Source: Sipunculus nudus
Taxonomy: Eukaryota > Annelida > Sipuncula > Golfingiida > Sipunculidae
Reading direction: 5' to 3'
NCBI GenBank assembly: GCA_026874595.1
Contig: CM049314.1
Coordinates: 67,950,300-68,014,299, forward strand
DNA: 64,000 nucleotides
The position numbers and the translations under genes were made by a program. The notes beneath the pieces are model-generated. The model did not search any database. It was not told the origin of the DNA and was given only the letters and a program-made list of their open reading frames with translations. Within the stretch, counting starts at the first letter, position 1; each line of letters starts with the position of its first letter. This document shows, in pieces, positions 20,825 to 33,400 of the stretch.

Positions 20825-23800
20825 TGCGCCTTCATTTTTGGTTGACCTCTGACCTTTCCTTGCTGCCCAGTGTCCATTTGTGCGTCTGTTTCCACACATA
20901 AACCCACATATCTCGGGAACCGTTTGACCGATCAGGCAAAAAATTTTGCACAAATGTAGCCCTTTGATAGCTTTATAGCATACACTAAAATGGTGGCGCC
21001 ACCTGCAACCATTTTTGCACAGCCACCTGTTCATCTGCCTTGGGATAATATTACTCATATCTCAGCAGTTGTTTGACTTATCCACCTTAACTTTTGCAGG
21101 TTTATACATCCTGGACAGCTTTCTCGATTTTATGACAGGTGGTGCCACCTACATTCACATTTACTCTGCAGACATTCAAGCTCATATCTCGGGAACCGTT
21201 CGACCGATTGGGCAAAAATTTTGCATGTGTATAGATCTTACATAGCTCTTCATCATAGGCAAAACTGGTGGTGCCACCAGCAACCACTAATGCACAGCGT
21301 CCATCTGTTCATCTGCCTTTGGATAAAATTACTCATATCTCAGCAGTGGTTTGACTTATCTACCTGAAATTTTGCAGTTTTATACATCCTGTACAGGTTT
21401 CTCGATTTTATGACAGGTGTCGCCACCTACATTCACATTTACTCTGCAGACATCCAAGCTCATATCTAGCGAACCGTTTGACCAATGAGGCCAAAATTTT
21501 GCATGTGTATAGATCTCACATAGCTCTTCATCATAGGCAAAACTGGTGGTGCCACCTGCAACCATTTATACACAGCATCCATCTATTCATTTGCCTTTGG
21601 ATAATATCACTCATATCTCAGCAGTGGTTTGACTTATCCACCTGAAATTTTGCAGGTTTATACATTATGGGCAGGTTTCTCGATTTTATGACAGGTGGTG
21701 CCACCTTCATTCACATTTACTCGGCAGACATCCAAGCTCATATCTCGGGAACCGTTCGACCGATTAGGCCAAAATTTTGCATGTGTATAGATCTCACATA
21801 GCTCTTCATCACAGGCAAAACTGGTGGTGCCACCTGCAACCATTCATGTACAGCATCTATCTGTTAATCTGCCTTAGGTTAAAATAACTCATATCTCAGC
21901 AGTGGTTTGACTTATCCACCAGAACTTTTGCAGGTATTTTACATCCTTGACAGCTTTCTCGATTTTATGACAGATGTCGCCACCTACATACATTTACTCT
22001 GCTGACATCCAAGCTCATATCTTGGGAACCGTTTTACCGATTAGGCCAAAATTTTGCATGTGTATAGATCTCACAAAGCTCTTCATTATAGGCAAAACTG
22101 GTGGCGCCACCTGCAACCACTTATGCACAGCATCCATCTGTTGATCTGCCTTCGGATAAAATCACTCATATCTCGGCAGTGGTTTGACTTATCTACCTGA
22201 AATTTTGCAGTTTTATACATCCTGTACAGGTTTCTCGATTTTATGACAGGTGTCGCCACCTACATTCACATTTACTCTGCAGACATCCAAGCTCATATCT
22301 AGCGAACCGTTTGACCAATGAGGCCAAAATTTTGCATGTGTATAGATCTCACATAGCTCTTCATCATAGGCAAAACTGGTGGTGCCACCTGCAACCATTT
22401 ATACACAGCATCCATCTATTCATTTGCCTTTGGATAATATCACTCATATCTCAGCAGTGGTTTGACTTATCCACCTGAAATTTTGCAGGTTTATACATTA
22501 TGGGCAGGTTTCTCGATTTTATGACAGGTGGTGCCACCTTCATTCACATTTACTCGGCAGACATCCAAGCTCATATCTCGGGAACCGTTCGACCGATTAG
22601 GCCAAAATTTTGCATGTGTATAGATCTCACATAGCTCTTCATCACAGGCAAAACTGGTGGTGCCACCTGCAACCATTCATGTACAGCATCTATCTGTTAA
22701 TCTGCCTTAGGTTAAAATAACTCATATCTCAGCAGTGGTTTGACTTATCCACCAGAACTTTTGCAGGTATTTTACATCCTTGACAGCTTTCTCGATTTTA
22801 TGACAGATGTCGCCACCTACATACATTTACTCTGCTGACATCCAAGCTCATATCTTGGGAACCGTTTTACCGATTAGGCCAAAATTTTGCATGTGTATAG
22901 ATCTCACAAAGCTCTTCATTATAGGCAAAACTGGTGGCGCCACCTGCAACCACTTATGCACAGCATCCATCTGTTGATCTGCCTTCGGATAAAATCACTC
23001 ATATCTCGGCAGTGGTTTGACTTATCTACCTGAAATTTTGCAGTTTTATACATCCTGTACAGGTTTCTCGATTTTATGACAGGTGTCGCCACCTACATTC
23101 ACATTTACTCTGCAGACATCCAAGCTCATATCTAGCGAACCGTTTGACCAATGAGGCCAAAATTTTGCATGTGTATAGATCTCACATAGCTCTTCATCAT
23201 AGGCAAAACTGGTGGTGCCACCTGCAACCATTTATACACAGCATCCATCTATTCATTTGCCTTTGGATAATATCACTCATATCTCAGCAGTGGTTTGACT
23301 TATCCACCTGAAATTTTGCAGGTTTATACATTATGGGCAGGTTTCTCGATTTTATGACAGGTGGTGCCACCTTCATTCACATTTACTCGGCAGACATCCA
23401 AGCTCATATCTCGGGAACCGTTCGACCGATTAGGCCAAAATTTTGCATGTGTATAGATCTCACATAGCTCTTCATCACAGGCAAAACTGGTGGTGCCACC
23501 TGCAACCATTCATGTACAGCATCTATCTGTTAATCTGCCTTAGGTTAAAATAACTCATATCTCAGCAGTGGTTTGACTTATCCACCAGAACTTTTGCAGG
23601 TATTTTACATCCTTGACAGCTTTCTCGATTTTATGACAGATGTCGCCACCTACATACATTTACTCTGCTGACATCCAAGCTCATATCTTGGGAACCGTTT
23701 TACCGATTAGGCCAAAATTTTGCATGTGTATAGATCTCACAAAGCTCTTCATTATAGGCAAAACTGGTGGCGCCACCTGCAACCACTTATGCACAGCATC

Positions 23801-23965
23801 CATCTGTTGATCTGCCTTCGGATAAAATCACTCATATCTCGGCAGTGGTTTGACTTATCTACCTGAAATTTTGCAAGTTTATACATCCTGGACAATTTTC
23901 TCGATTTTATGACAGGTGGCACCACCTACATTCACGTTTAAGCTGCAGACATCCATGCTAATATG
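20825..23965. repeat. Satellite array, 139-bp half-units in 278-bp dimers
   Basis: Each 278-bp unit has two related halves of about 139 bp. Both start CTCATATCTC, share TTTGAC, AAATTTTGCA and TATA landmarks, and end in the palindrome GGTGGTGCCACC or GGTGGCGCCACC. The halves have diverged into A (containing GGGAACCGTT) and B (containing AGCAGTGGTTTGAC). The edge units at 20825-21010 and 23880-23965 are the most diverged, as expected for an array homogenised in its centre. The 61-codon frames on the - strand recur once per unit and are by-products. Confidence 0.95.
21350..23870. repeat. 833-bp higher-order repeat, three copies
   Basis: Three 278-bp units form a block that repeats with period 833, for example start points 21380, 22213 and 23046, and again 21658, 22491 and 23324. 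Every stretch I compared was identical between the three blocks, including private variants such as GACAGATGTCGCCACC at 21971, 22804 and 23637. This implies very recent amplification or, alternatively, an assembly artefact. Confidence 0.9.
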
Positions 23966-24989
23966 CAACACACTACGCTCTATTCCCCTTGCCACTTAAT
24001 CCATGCCTCACTTCACCCGTCCCACTCTGATTTATGCGGATACACATAGTGGCTTGTCGAATACCCATATTCTGGTTTTAAGATTTTCTAGGCCGAAACT
24101 TGCATGTCAGAAACGTCCATTTTGCTGAAATCATAATGACTAAGGTAGATATGCAGGACTTAGGAGGATCAATGTTAAATTTTAAAAATAAACCTCCATT
24201 CATACTCCTAAACTTTGCACAGGTTCGCATTAGGCCTGTAGGCATTGTGTTACATATACAAATTTGTGACCATTTAGTATTTTAGCTTTTGGGTCTAAAA
24301 ACAGAATGCCACACAAAAAATGGATGTTAATTCTGGTAATTTATGTCACAATTTTGTCATTCACAGAAGATATTACTGCTCGTGCCCGATGTCAGGCCAA
24401 ACATGCTTGAATCCATAAGCACATTAGTCCTTAATCCTCCGCTGGGGGCGAGAACATCGGCAATCCTGTCTTTTTCGAAGGCAGTTCGGCTGTAACCTCC
24501 ACACGCAAATCATAAAACACAAATACAGTCACTCAAAATGAAGTGTACGCTAAAAAATTATTCTCATATCAGCGAGATCACTTCGGGGGCAATAACCATT
24601 AAAATGTGGTATTGCACAGTGCCATACGCAATGCGGAGTCATAGAAAAAGCGAATGAAGGTGGTCAGAAGTATTGGATGAGTTCGAATTGTACCTAATCA
24701 GCATGCATGCGTTTAGCTGTTCCAGGTTAACATATAGCAATCTTTCATATTCCATTTGTAGTTTGTATATTTTACTTTATTCCCGTAAATTGCTGGCGTA
24801 CTAACGAAATGGGAAAAAAATGTCTAGCAAGACCAAGACAATGGAACACCCAACGTGAATAGAATTAGAAATTAAGAGAAAGCTCATACAGGTGGCTGAG
24901 AGTCAAGGGACAATAAGTCGGCGCAAAATAAATTTAACAGAAGGATCTTTCCCTTTTACAAAATATGTATCTAATTAATCTAGTCATAA
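23966..24989. other. Unassigned intergenic stretch
   Basis: No coding or repeat signal recognised beyond short open frames (24100-24285). Confidence 0.5.
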
Positions 24990-25129
24990 AGGTGGCCTAA
25001 TATGTATACTTCCGTCATACATGTCATCTAGGTTTGTAGCGTTCCCTAATTTCGACATCTGTCCACCCGTTTCTTATGGTCCTTTGAGCCAAGTACATGA
25101 GATGGTCGCATAAGACAGATTAGACTGTA
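24990..25129 (+). mobile_element. Tigger/pogo-like right end (solo fragment)
   Basis: Ends GATTAGACTG followed by TA at 25128. Resembles 29390-29543, sharing CATACTTCCGTCATAC, CATCT and the GTCGCAT/TGGTCGCAT box. No left end was found upstream, so it is a truncated copy of the family present in the MS4A intron. Confidence 0.6.
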
Positions 25130-26666
25130 TATCCATCATAGTAACAGTAATACAGCTATGCGAGGTATTTCCAATAATGTTATTTATAATAAACATTATA
25201 ATAGCAATATTATTACACAACTAGACATCGAATAACAATTATGAAGAAATATCCATTATAAGAACGTTAATGTTCTTATCACTATCTAAGAAATTACAAT
25301 AATTTTGTAATTGCCCAAACTTAAACTTAATTAATTATCGAAATATGTATTTGAGTAATGTCTTATATATATATATTTGTTTATGCTTTGCTTATAGTAC
25401 AATTAGAATATGTGTGGATGTAGATATTTCTTCTTATTTTATAATATCAATTTTAGTTTAAGAATATCCTATAATGCCCTTCAATGCGTTCTAACAATTA
25501 GCCCTAGAATATATAACACAGAGATATCGTTGTCATCAATATTTAAAAAACCTCAACGACATTTGTAAGAACCAGAGCCTTGGGAGATATTTTCATATTA
25601 AATAAATCGTAGCTTTTTTTGCGGTTAAGATAATATGATCGAGCATAAAAACTAATCGTTATAAAGTTCAGAACTACACCGGATCGCTTTATTCTCTCAA
25701 AGGCTCCCGAGTGGTCAAGCGAGACTTTCCTTCCCTACTATCAGATTCCTCCATTGATAGAAACCCAGTTGCCCAAATATTCAAATCTGCCACAAAGACG
25801 TCATTTTGGTAAGGTCAAAATACATCTGGTCAGTATTCAAATCAATGTAATGAACACACAACTTGGTCCATATCCTTGTTTGCGCATAGTTAAGCATTAT
25901 AGCGTGACGATGACTCTTATAGTATGGCCTCATTAACTTGTGTAAATGTGTTTTGTGTGTCACTTTGAGACTAGAGTGTGGGGCTCGGCCAACAAAACAT
26001 TAAGTGACTATTCAACAAATCTACTTAGTAATTGTAGCCGATATTTCATTATCCTTGGCAATTCTATGAGTTTTTACAATCAAACGGCACTTTCATAGTG
26101 GACGTATGTGAATATGAATTTGCGTATCAACAATTACGATTAAGTGGTAGAAACAACTAGGTTTCTGTTAAAGGTTTGGTGGAGCAGGCAAAACAATTTC
26201 TTGGAAATACACTTTCTGTAAAAATCAATAGGATGCAGGATTCGCAACAACTGTATTAATTAAACATGGCCATGATGTTAAGAAAATATGAATATGATTC
26301 AATTACACACACAAAAAATGCGGCAATTGATTGTGGCCAAGTTACAAAACCTGCAGCTTGGAACACTAATATCAGATCACCATCATAATATAAACACAGC
26401 TCTAAAAATCATCACGTTTGCCATTAAGACGACAATACTGTAAAGGTTAAATAAATCCTTTTTTTTTTAAATGACTATATAGAATAAAAAAAATGTTGTT
26501 TGTGCCTATAACAAACGAGCAGACAGAGAGGTTAAAACGTTAAACATCAAAGCATGACGGTAATTAACGTGGTGTGGCCTTACAAATGCTCATACTGATC
26601 TTATTTACATATCAAATGTGTTTAATATGTGTCACTTACAGACCAGGAAGTAAAGCACGGCTCGAC
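25130..26666. other. Upstream region of the MS4A-like gene
   Basis: AT-rich, no coding signal. Presumably includes the promoter-proximal region of the gene that starts near 26697; no specific factor sites are claimed. Confidence 0.45.
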
Positions 26667-26673
26667 TATATAA
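26667..26673 (+). promoter_or_regulatory. TATA box of the MS4A-like gene
   Basis: TATATAA about 30 bp before the inferred transcription start near 26697. A non-coding exon ends AACAG|GTATGT at 26736/26737. The coding exon begins after an acceptor at 27112. Confidence 0.55.
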
Positions 26674-26696
26674 CAAGTTGATACTAGAATATCCTA

Positions 26697-26736
26697 AGCA
26701 AGTTGACAAGACACATACAGCACTTTCTGGTAACAG
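26697..26736 (+). other. Non-coding exon 1 of the MS4A-like gene (inferred)
   Basis: The start is set only by distance from the TATA box. The 3' edge is a good donor, CAG|GTATGT. No ATG in this short exon. Confidence 0.4.
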
Positions 26737-27112
26737 GTATGTGAACTTCAAATTATTTATCAGCGATTAAGAAATAATGTAGAAACAACGGGCTTAATGA
26801 TTAGGGAACACCTCTATACACCTGATAATTTTGGATTAGTGACTTTGGGTTTCCATAAGACGTGTTATTTGTAAATTGACAAAATATGAATATGAGATAT
26901 TGGATGTTGTTGCAATGTTAGACCGAAGAACCGCTACTAGCCCCTTTCATGTCAACAACAGATTCAGTATTGAGCATATGCATGATTTTATGATTCTGGT
27001 AGTATATGCTTTTTCCACAGGTTTGACAAACGGTACGTTCAGTAAAATGAGACGAATTATATTGTATTTATGTCATGACATAAACACACAATCTCTCATT
27101 CTTTGTTACCAG

Positions 27113-27408
27113 CACGCAAGAGAACGGTCATGCATGGTCTGGGATTGGCACTCACCGCCCTCAGACTTGGCCTTCGTGCTAGCAGGTCAAGAACATCTGG
27201 CGGTGTGAGGTACCCAACCGGATCAAGCTTGATCTCAGAGCCAGCGCCATCTGCCATCAATCAAGAGAACTATTCCTCAAAACAGGCTCTTGCTCTGGGG
27301 ATAACTCAGCTGATATTGGGCGCCATCTGCATCATATGCCAAGTTGTACTGTCGACGATCTGGTTTGGGTACGGCTTCCTTGGATCGGGTATATGGGGAA
27401 GTGCACTG
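27113..27408 (+). CDS. MS4A-like gene, coding exon 1 (CDS from 27130)
   Basis: Acceptor TTGTTACCAG at 27112 and donor CTG|GTAAGA at 27408. Encodes residues 1-93: a basic N-terminus, then the first transmembrane helix (ALALGITQLILGAICIICQV) and the start of the second (GSGIWGSAL). Confidence 0.8.
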
Positions 27409-30400
27409 GTAAGATTATTAGATGGTATCCATCATATCCAAAGGAACATTAGGCTTCGTTCTTGAACGAACTTATTTAATATAATATTTAGTTATAGACA
27501 AATAACAAAAAGTGATGCCACGATGTACCCCGCATTAAATCAAAATGGATGAATAAAAGATTAAATGTAAATGTTCTCAGGTAAGTTGGTAGTCTGTCTG
27601 AAGCTACTATGTAAGAGACCAGGTCAGTTAGTGAGCAGGTCAATACTTCTTACACAGTTCAACCGCACCACGCTAATTTTATTTTCAGTTTATGTAGTCT
27701 TACATTTATCATGCGTAGCCGTTTTCCGTAAACCTGTTCTTCATTGTTGGATACATAGTTTTACATGTTTGTGTGCAGTCTAAAAACTGCATTAATCAGT
27801 GCCAGTGTTGGGCTACCAAGTAAAGAGGCAAGGTTATTCGTTTCTGATGGCAGTTATAAGATTTCTTATTATTACTCTTAGCTCCAGTGCTATAGTGCCC
27901 TTTAATAGAATGAGTGGTTTCAAAGAATATTTTCCCCACGTCATACATGGGTGAAACGTCTCGTATTAAGCAAATAAAGCATAAGTAGTAGTGCCAGGAG
28001 AAGTAATACATTGGTGTTAAATTGTTTTGCAAATACAGTCCAACCTGTCTGAACGACCACCAGTAAAATGCGGGCACCCGGCTATCACGACCGCTGGATA
28101 TCAGTCGCTTTAGAAATTTCGTTATATTATCTATAGATAAAATCCTTTGAAATACGACCACCTGGCTATAACGTATTACGGGCAGGTACTCCCGACCAAA
28201 GTAAAATATTGACCTGCCTAATGCGGGCACTCATTAAGCTACGTACTGACCAGCGCTGGCCTGTCGGTTGATTGACCATGCGTGAAGTTGCGGTCACATT
28301 CACCTCTGTTTGTTTTACTGGTGGTCGTTTCGGGGGACATTGGGCCCGAAGCACCGGCTAGGCTAGGTGAATGGCTCACACGACCACACGTGAAAGTAGG
28401 TCCTCGAAGTTAATCTTTGACTTGCCCCCATGGTTTGTCTTTGATCTATTCAGTATGCCATGAAAGGCGTAATTACAAAGAGCGGATAATCTATGATGTT
28501 ACTATGAAGCATGTGATGTTAGTAAAACGTAACGTCAGCAAACGATTTTGAGTGATTCATATGGGGGTTTTTCACTGAAAATGCCGTTTTGTTTTAATGA
28601 CGCGGGGTTAATAGAAAGTTCATAGCTATTAAAAATGATCCACTTGAGAATTAAGCAACTGATGCCTGGCTGTAAACGTGGCCTCCGCCACTATGTCTGA
28701 CAGCCATAATAATTCTAAGACCTGATAGAGCGTTCAAAATTGCCTTACGGCCTGAAAATTTGCATTTTCTGTAAGGCCTCATTAATGGCCCGCTTGTATG
28801 CACGGTAGCCATTCGGCAATATTTGGAAGAATTGCCTTCTAGGTCTACGCAAATGAGTTGAAAGGACCAATGACATGACGTCTCGTCACTGCAACCGTGG
28901 TTACCAATTTGGGTCCATGTGTATTTCTATTTCTTCTGTCACCTTAACCAGCACTCATAGAAGTAAACGCAACGAGTTAAATCAAGATTTCATGATTAAT
29001 CTTAAAGGATTAAGGCAAATTTGGTGGCAACACGTGGCGGTCATTCATTTTCGGGGGTAAAAATGGCGGCAAATACAGAGAACATATACACAAGGGCGAT
29101 GTTTAATTCATACCAGCGGCATCTGGTGTACATCTTATGTAAAAGTACTCTGGTTTAATTAAAGAACAAAGACTAAGATTCTTGTTTATAATAGTAAACA
29201 ATCATTTAATTTTTTCAAAGAAATGTCCACCTGAATACGTCTGCATATTTTCTGATGTATCGGAAGTACAGATTTACATACGATGTAAAGCGGACTGACA
29301 AAGTGTATCATTACCTTTGGTGTATATGGTCTGTCGTTCTTCTTACGTTGACATAAATTAATCGAACGGAGTCGTTTAAATGTGTAAAACTTGGCACGCC
29401 TACAAATGTGCATACTTCCGTCATACGTCATCTGAATTTGTGCAGTTCCTAAATCTTCAGAACGTGTCTAATACGAACACCTGTCTATTATGACCACTGA
29501 CGCCAAGTCCCTTGGGTGGTCGCATTAGATATGTTCGACTGTACCAGCTCCTCTGACCTTGAATATTTGTCAGGTAAACCTTGCATTTATAAATTCCTCT
29601 ACTTTTTTACAGATGATAATTGCGGGAGCCTTGGGAATCGCTGCAGCAAGGATAAGAACAAAAAACTTGGTAAGAAGACAATCTAATAACAAAATGAGCC
29701 TATCATCCCAAAACAGGAATGACGCGTTTATTACTAAATGCCCTGACTACTTATTGTTGCAACAAGGCACAGACTATACTCACAACCTTCCTCAATTTAA
29801 TTCAATATAAATTCCGTTTTGTATTTTAAACATTCCCGTATTCATCTAATTTTGAGCCTTGATAAAAAAATATAGGTGTTGTAAAATGTTTAGTACAAAA
29901 GTACATTTCCTAGAATTGTTGGCCTCAGATTTGGTAAAATTGGATGCGCTTAATACAACAACATTTGCGCTTTGATACTCCGACCCATGACATTCCGTAA
30001 ACTTTAATTATTTAGTGAAGAAAAAACCGGATACCATTAAAATTGTCTATTAAAATTCGAGTTGTGCATTCTGACTCTGACTCCAATAGTTTACGACAAA
30101 ACAACATTAAGATGTACATTAATGTACATTAAATATGTGGCACACTTATTAGGTATGACGAGTGGATAATCAGGTAATTATACAACAGGTATATGATTGT
30201 AAACAGTTAGCATCATTTTGGTAGCTCACAGCAATCCTTCTATTTGCCATGTTCATCCTTGGCCAGCTGCTACGCGCATGCCTTTTGGAATTTGTAAAGC
30301 AAAATGTAAAAACCTGGCCGTAATAATTATGTTATTTGTGTCACTTTGATAGCTACATGTACCTACGCCTTTCTAAACGCAGTGATCTTTTGTTTGCTTC

Positions 30401-33400
30401 CTTGAAAATCTTAGGTATGTTAGATACCAAGGTGCGACCCTTAATTACATTTCAGTAATTATTTGGAACAGATAATTGGACTCATGATTATATGTCCCGC
30501 TATTCTGAGTCGGCGTTTTGGTGAAGCAAAGAACATAATGCTTTATGTAATTTGATTTTAAGGTGAATATAAAAAGTTAATGAATACAATATCACGAATC
30601 ATGTATTTTATCTTACTCATATGCATAATCATATCTTACAATTTCATGGAAATAGTTGTCAAGAACACGCCCCTCTTTCACGTTTGCCCTTTTTGATGCG
30701 ACAACAAATCATATTTCCGACTTAAAATTAGATCAACTAATTGTGTCGATTAGTTGCATTATTTGTCTTAACATTCATATTGTACTTTCACAAGGAATAT
30801 ATACTCAAATGTAGAAATCATCGTATTTTATTATATTTATTTTATTGTAGAGAAATAATTGCTATTTGTTTAGCAAGTGCATGTATATGAAGGGTATGAT
30901 GTCAGCCGTAGATACAGAAAATCTGTTCTATTATTTATCATATTGGATTGCCAAGTAGCCCATTGAATTGGTATCCTGTGAAATGTTCTTCGGTCTTGAT
31001 AATAATATGTATCATTTCAAGTAGGGAAACCTCCAAGAATGATCCAGTTAGTATATTAAGAACTTGCGTTGCTAAAGCCCCTTTCACAACTGAGATATGA
31101 CTAGTTTACGATCGCTTGCAACACCTTTTTGGGAAGTTGGACGAAAAATCGCTGGGTGTCTTGCGAGCTGTCGTATTTATTGCAGAGGGCCTTTTCAAAC
31201 CTGGGGTGGTCTTAACTAATCGCATCAATGTTTGAACAGGTTCAAAATCCAGAAACGCTAACATGTGATCCTACTACTCGCATTAGGTCGCACTGACAGT
31301 TTTACGACAGTTGTACAACGTGCACATCGCCGTGCCACTTGACGCGTAAGGTCGCACGATCGAAAAAAAAAATGTTAATCGGGCAGAAGACATGCAGAAC
31401 CCGCACGTGTGCTAGCGATGACGAGAGTCATGTGTTTGGTTGCGTTTGTACTACGACTATGCGACAGTTGTCCGACAGTTGTTCGACAGTTTGCATCACA
31501 CCTTCCAAAGTTCTGCATCCATTTTAAAATTGTGTGAAACTTTTTGTCTGGTTATATAATTGTAAAAACACAACTCTGGTTATATATAAGGAGGCTATGG
31601 GGATGACCATCAACCCCTTCAGCATTCAAGGAAAAAGGATGACTGTTGTTCCAATACCCTATCACAGAATGGTTAGGTTGCTGCATCTGTGGCTACAACT
31701 ACAGCAGTTCCACTCGTGAGAGCAATGACATGATCGTGCAACCGGTCTCATCTAAACCCACGAGTAGTCACAGAGTCGTACGTCAACTTGTCGATTCACG
31801 TATATCATGCTATCATAACGTTGGAAAAGATAACCATTGCCTATAAATTGTCTACCCAGGTTATTATGGCATTATTAAAAAGGTTTAGACTCTCACTTGT
31901 AAGATGATCTCAGTAATGGTTGCCTGTATATACTGGAAAAATGTTAATTATATTACACGGCACTTGCTGGTAATGGACAGAGAAACAACATTCATAAATG
32001 CGCGCCTTGGACTCAGTGCCTAATCAATGACCGGACTCAATGGAGTTGATGTCACTCAAAAGATATATATGAAGGTGGTCACGGAATTGTTATGACGGCA
32101 TATAACATAACGCATCACATTGGTTGTACTTCAGTTATTGTCTTACGATCATATCATTCTTTATTACGTGTAAATGCCTATCGTGGGCAATGGTTCCATT
32201 CAGTCTTTTTAAAAGATTGTCAGAGGGTAATAGTTAATTGGACTGTAACATGCCCCGAAACTGTTCTGTTCCTCGTCTTATGTATATGCAATGGGATGGT
32301 AATAATAATGCTATTAAATCACAAGTATACATGGCACTCACACTTAGGTTGAATTGTTTAATATCTTTCTCGCTATCTCGACGTTTCTACACTGAAACTT
32401 CCAAACCAAAATATATTTGCTTTTTAGGTTAATAACAGAAATTAAGTAATACCAATAATTGCCAAAAATGTAAAAAAAATGAAGAAATGTAACTATTAGG
32501 TTTTTTTCAATTTTGATACATTCATTTTAATGCAACATGTGTTTTGTAGATCGTCGCAGTAATGGTACTGTCAATCCTGGCCACATTATCAACTGGATTT
32601 ATGGTTATCTCTCCATCCTTAACTCTGGACCTTTTAGGTTATTGTTTTGGAGGATGCAAAAATCAGGTAACCTATAAATATTGAGTTGTATTTTATGCTT
32701 GCCTGGTGTAAATTGTAAGAATCTTAATAAAAGGTTATGCTTGAAATGAGTGACAACTTGTGCAAACTGAGAACTTAATTAATGTTCATTGACGGAAGTG
32801 CCTATTGACCCAATAGAACATGTTGTCAATATAATTACTGAAACGGGTTTCCTTACCCGTTATTCCATTGGACACTTGGTTGGCGTGCCTAATCAATAAA
32901 TATCATAGAGTGACAGTAGTTAACCAACGCCGATGGTGGAGCAGATTCGAAAATGAACGGGAAGAATACCTGGTAGCTATTTTTCTTGTTTCGTGCTTGC
33001 TGGACTAACAGGCGATGTAAGGTGCTGTAAAATGCATGGTTCCGGTACGGCAGATCTCTTTTGGTTTAACGAATGTGTTAAGTAGTTGTTTACAATCTGC
33101 TCATCTGTCAGGAGTATGTCAGACTTACACGTCCCAAGGGAGATTCATCAAATGATAACATAGGAACAGATAAACCATAATTTAGATAAAATGGTTGCCT
33201 TTCGTAAATAAGTTGTATTACCTATGAAAGTATAGGGAAGTTCCATTAAAATGTAAACTCTTAACTCCACAATTAAAACTAAGATAACAAGAAAGGTATG
33301 ACGGACAAAAAAACCTGTAATTTTTTAACGGACAACGAGGTGTTTGGTGCAACCGCAACGTTATGTAAGAAATGGTTATCATAGAATAACAACAGATTTC

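Noticed and set aside
20825-23965. A family of repeated 61-residue proteins on the - strand
   Set aside because: The frames recur exactly with the satellite period, lack upstream signals, and appear only in some units.
27796-28230. 144-codon frame on the - strand in the MS4A intron
   Set aside because: It overlaps the Tigger-like left end and has no transposase motif.
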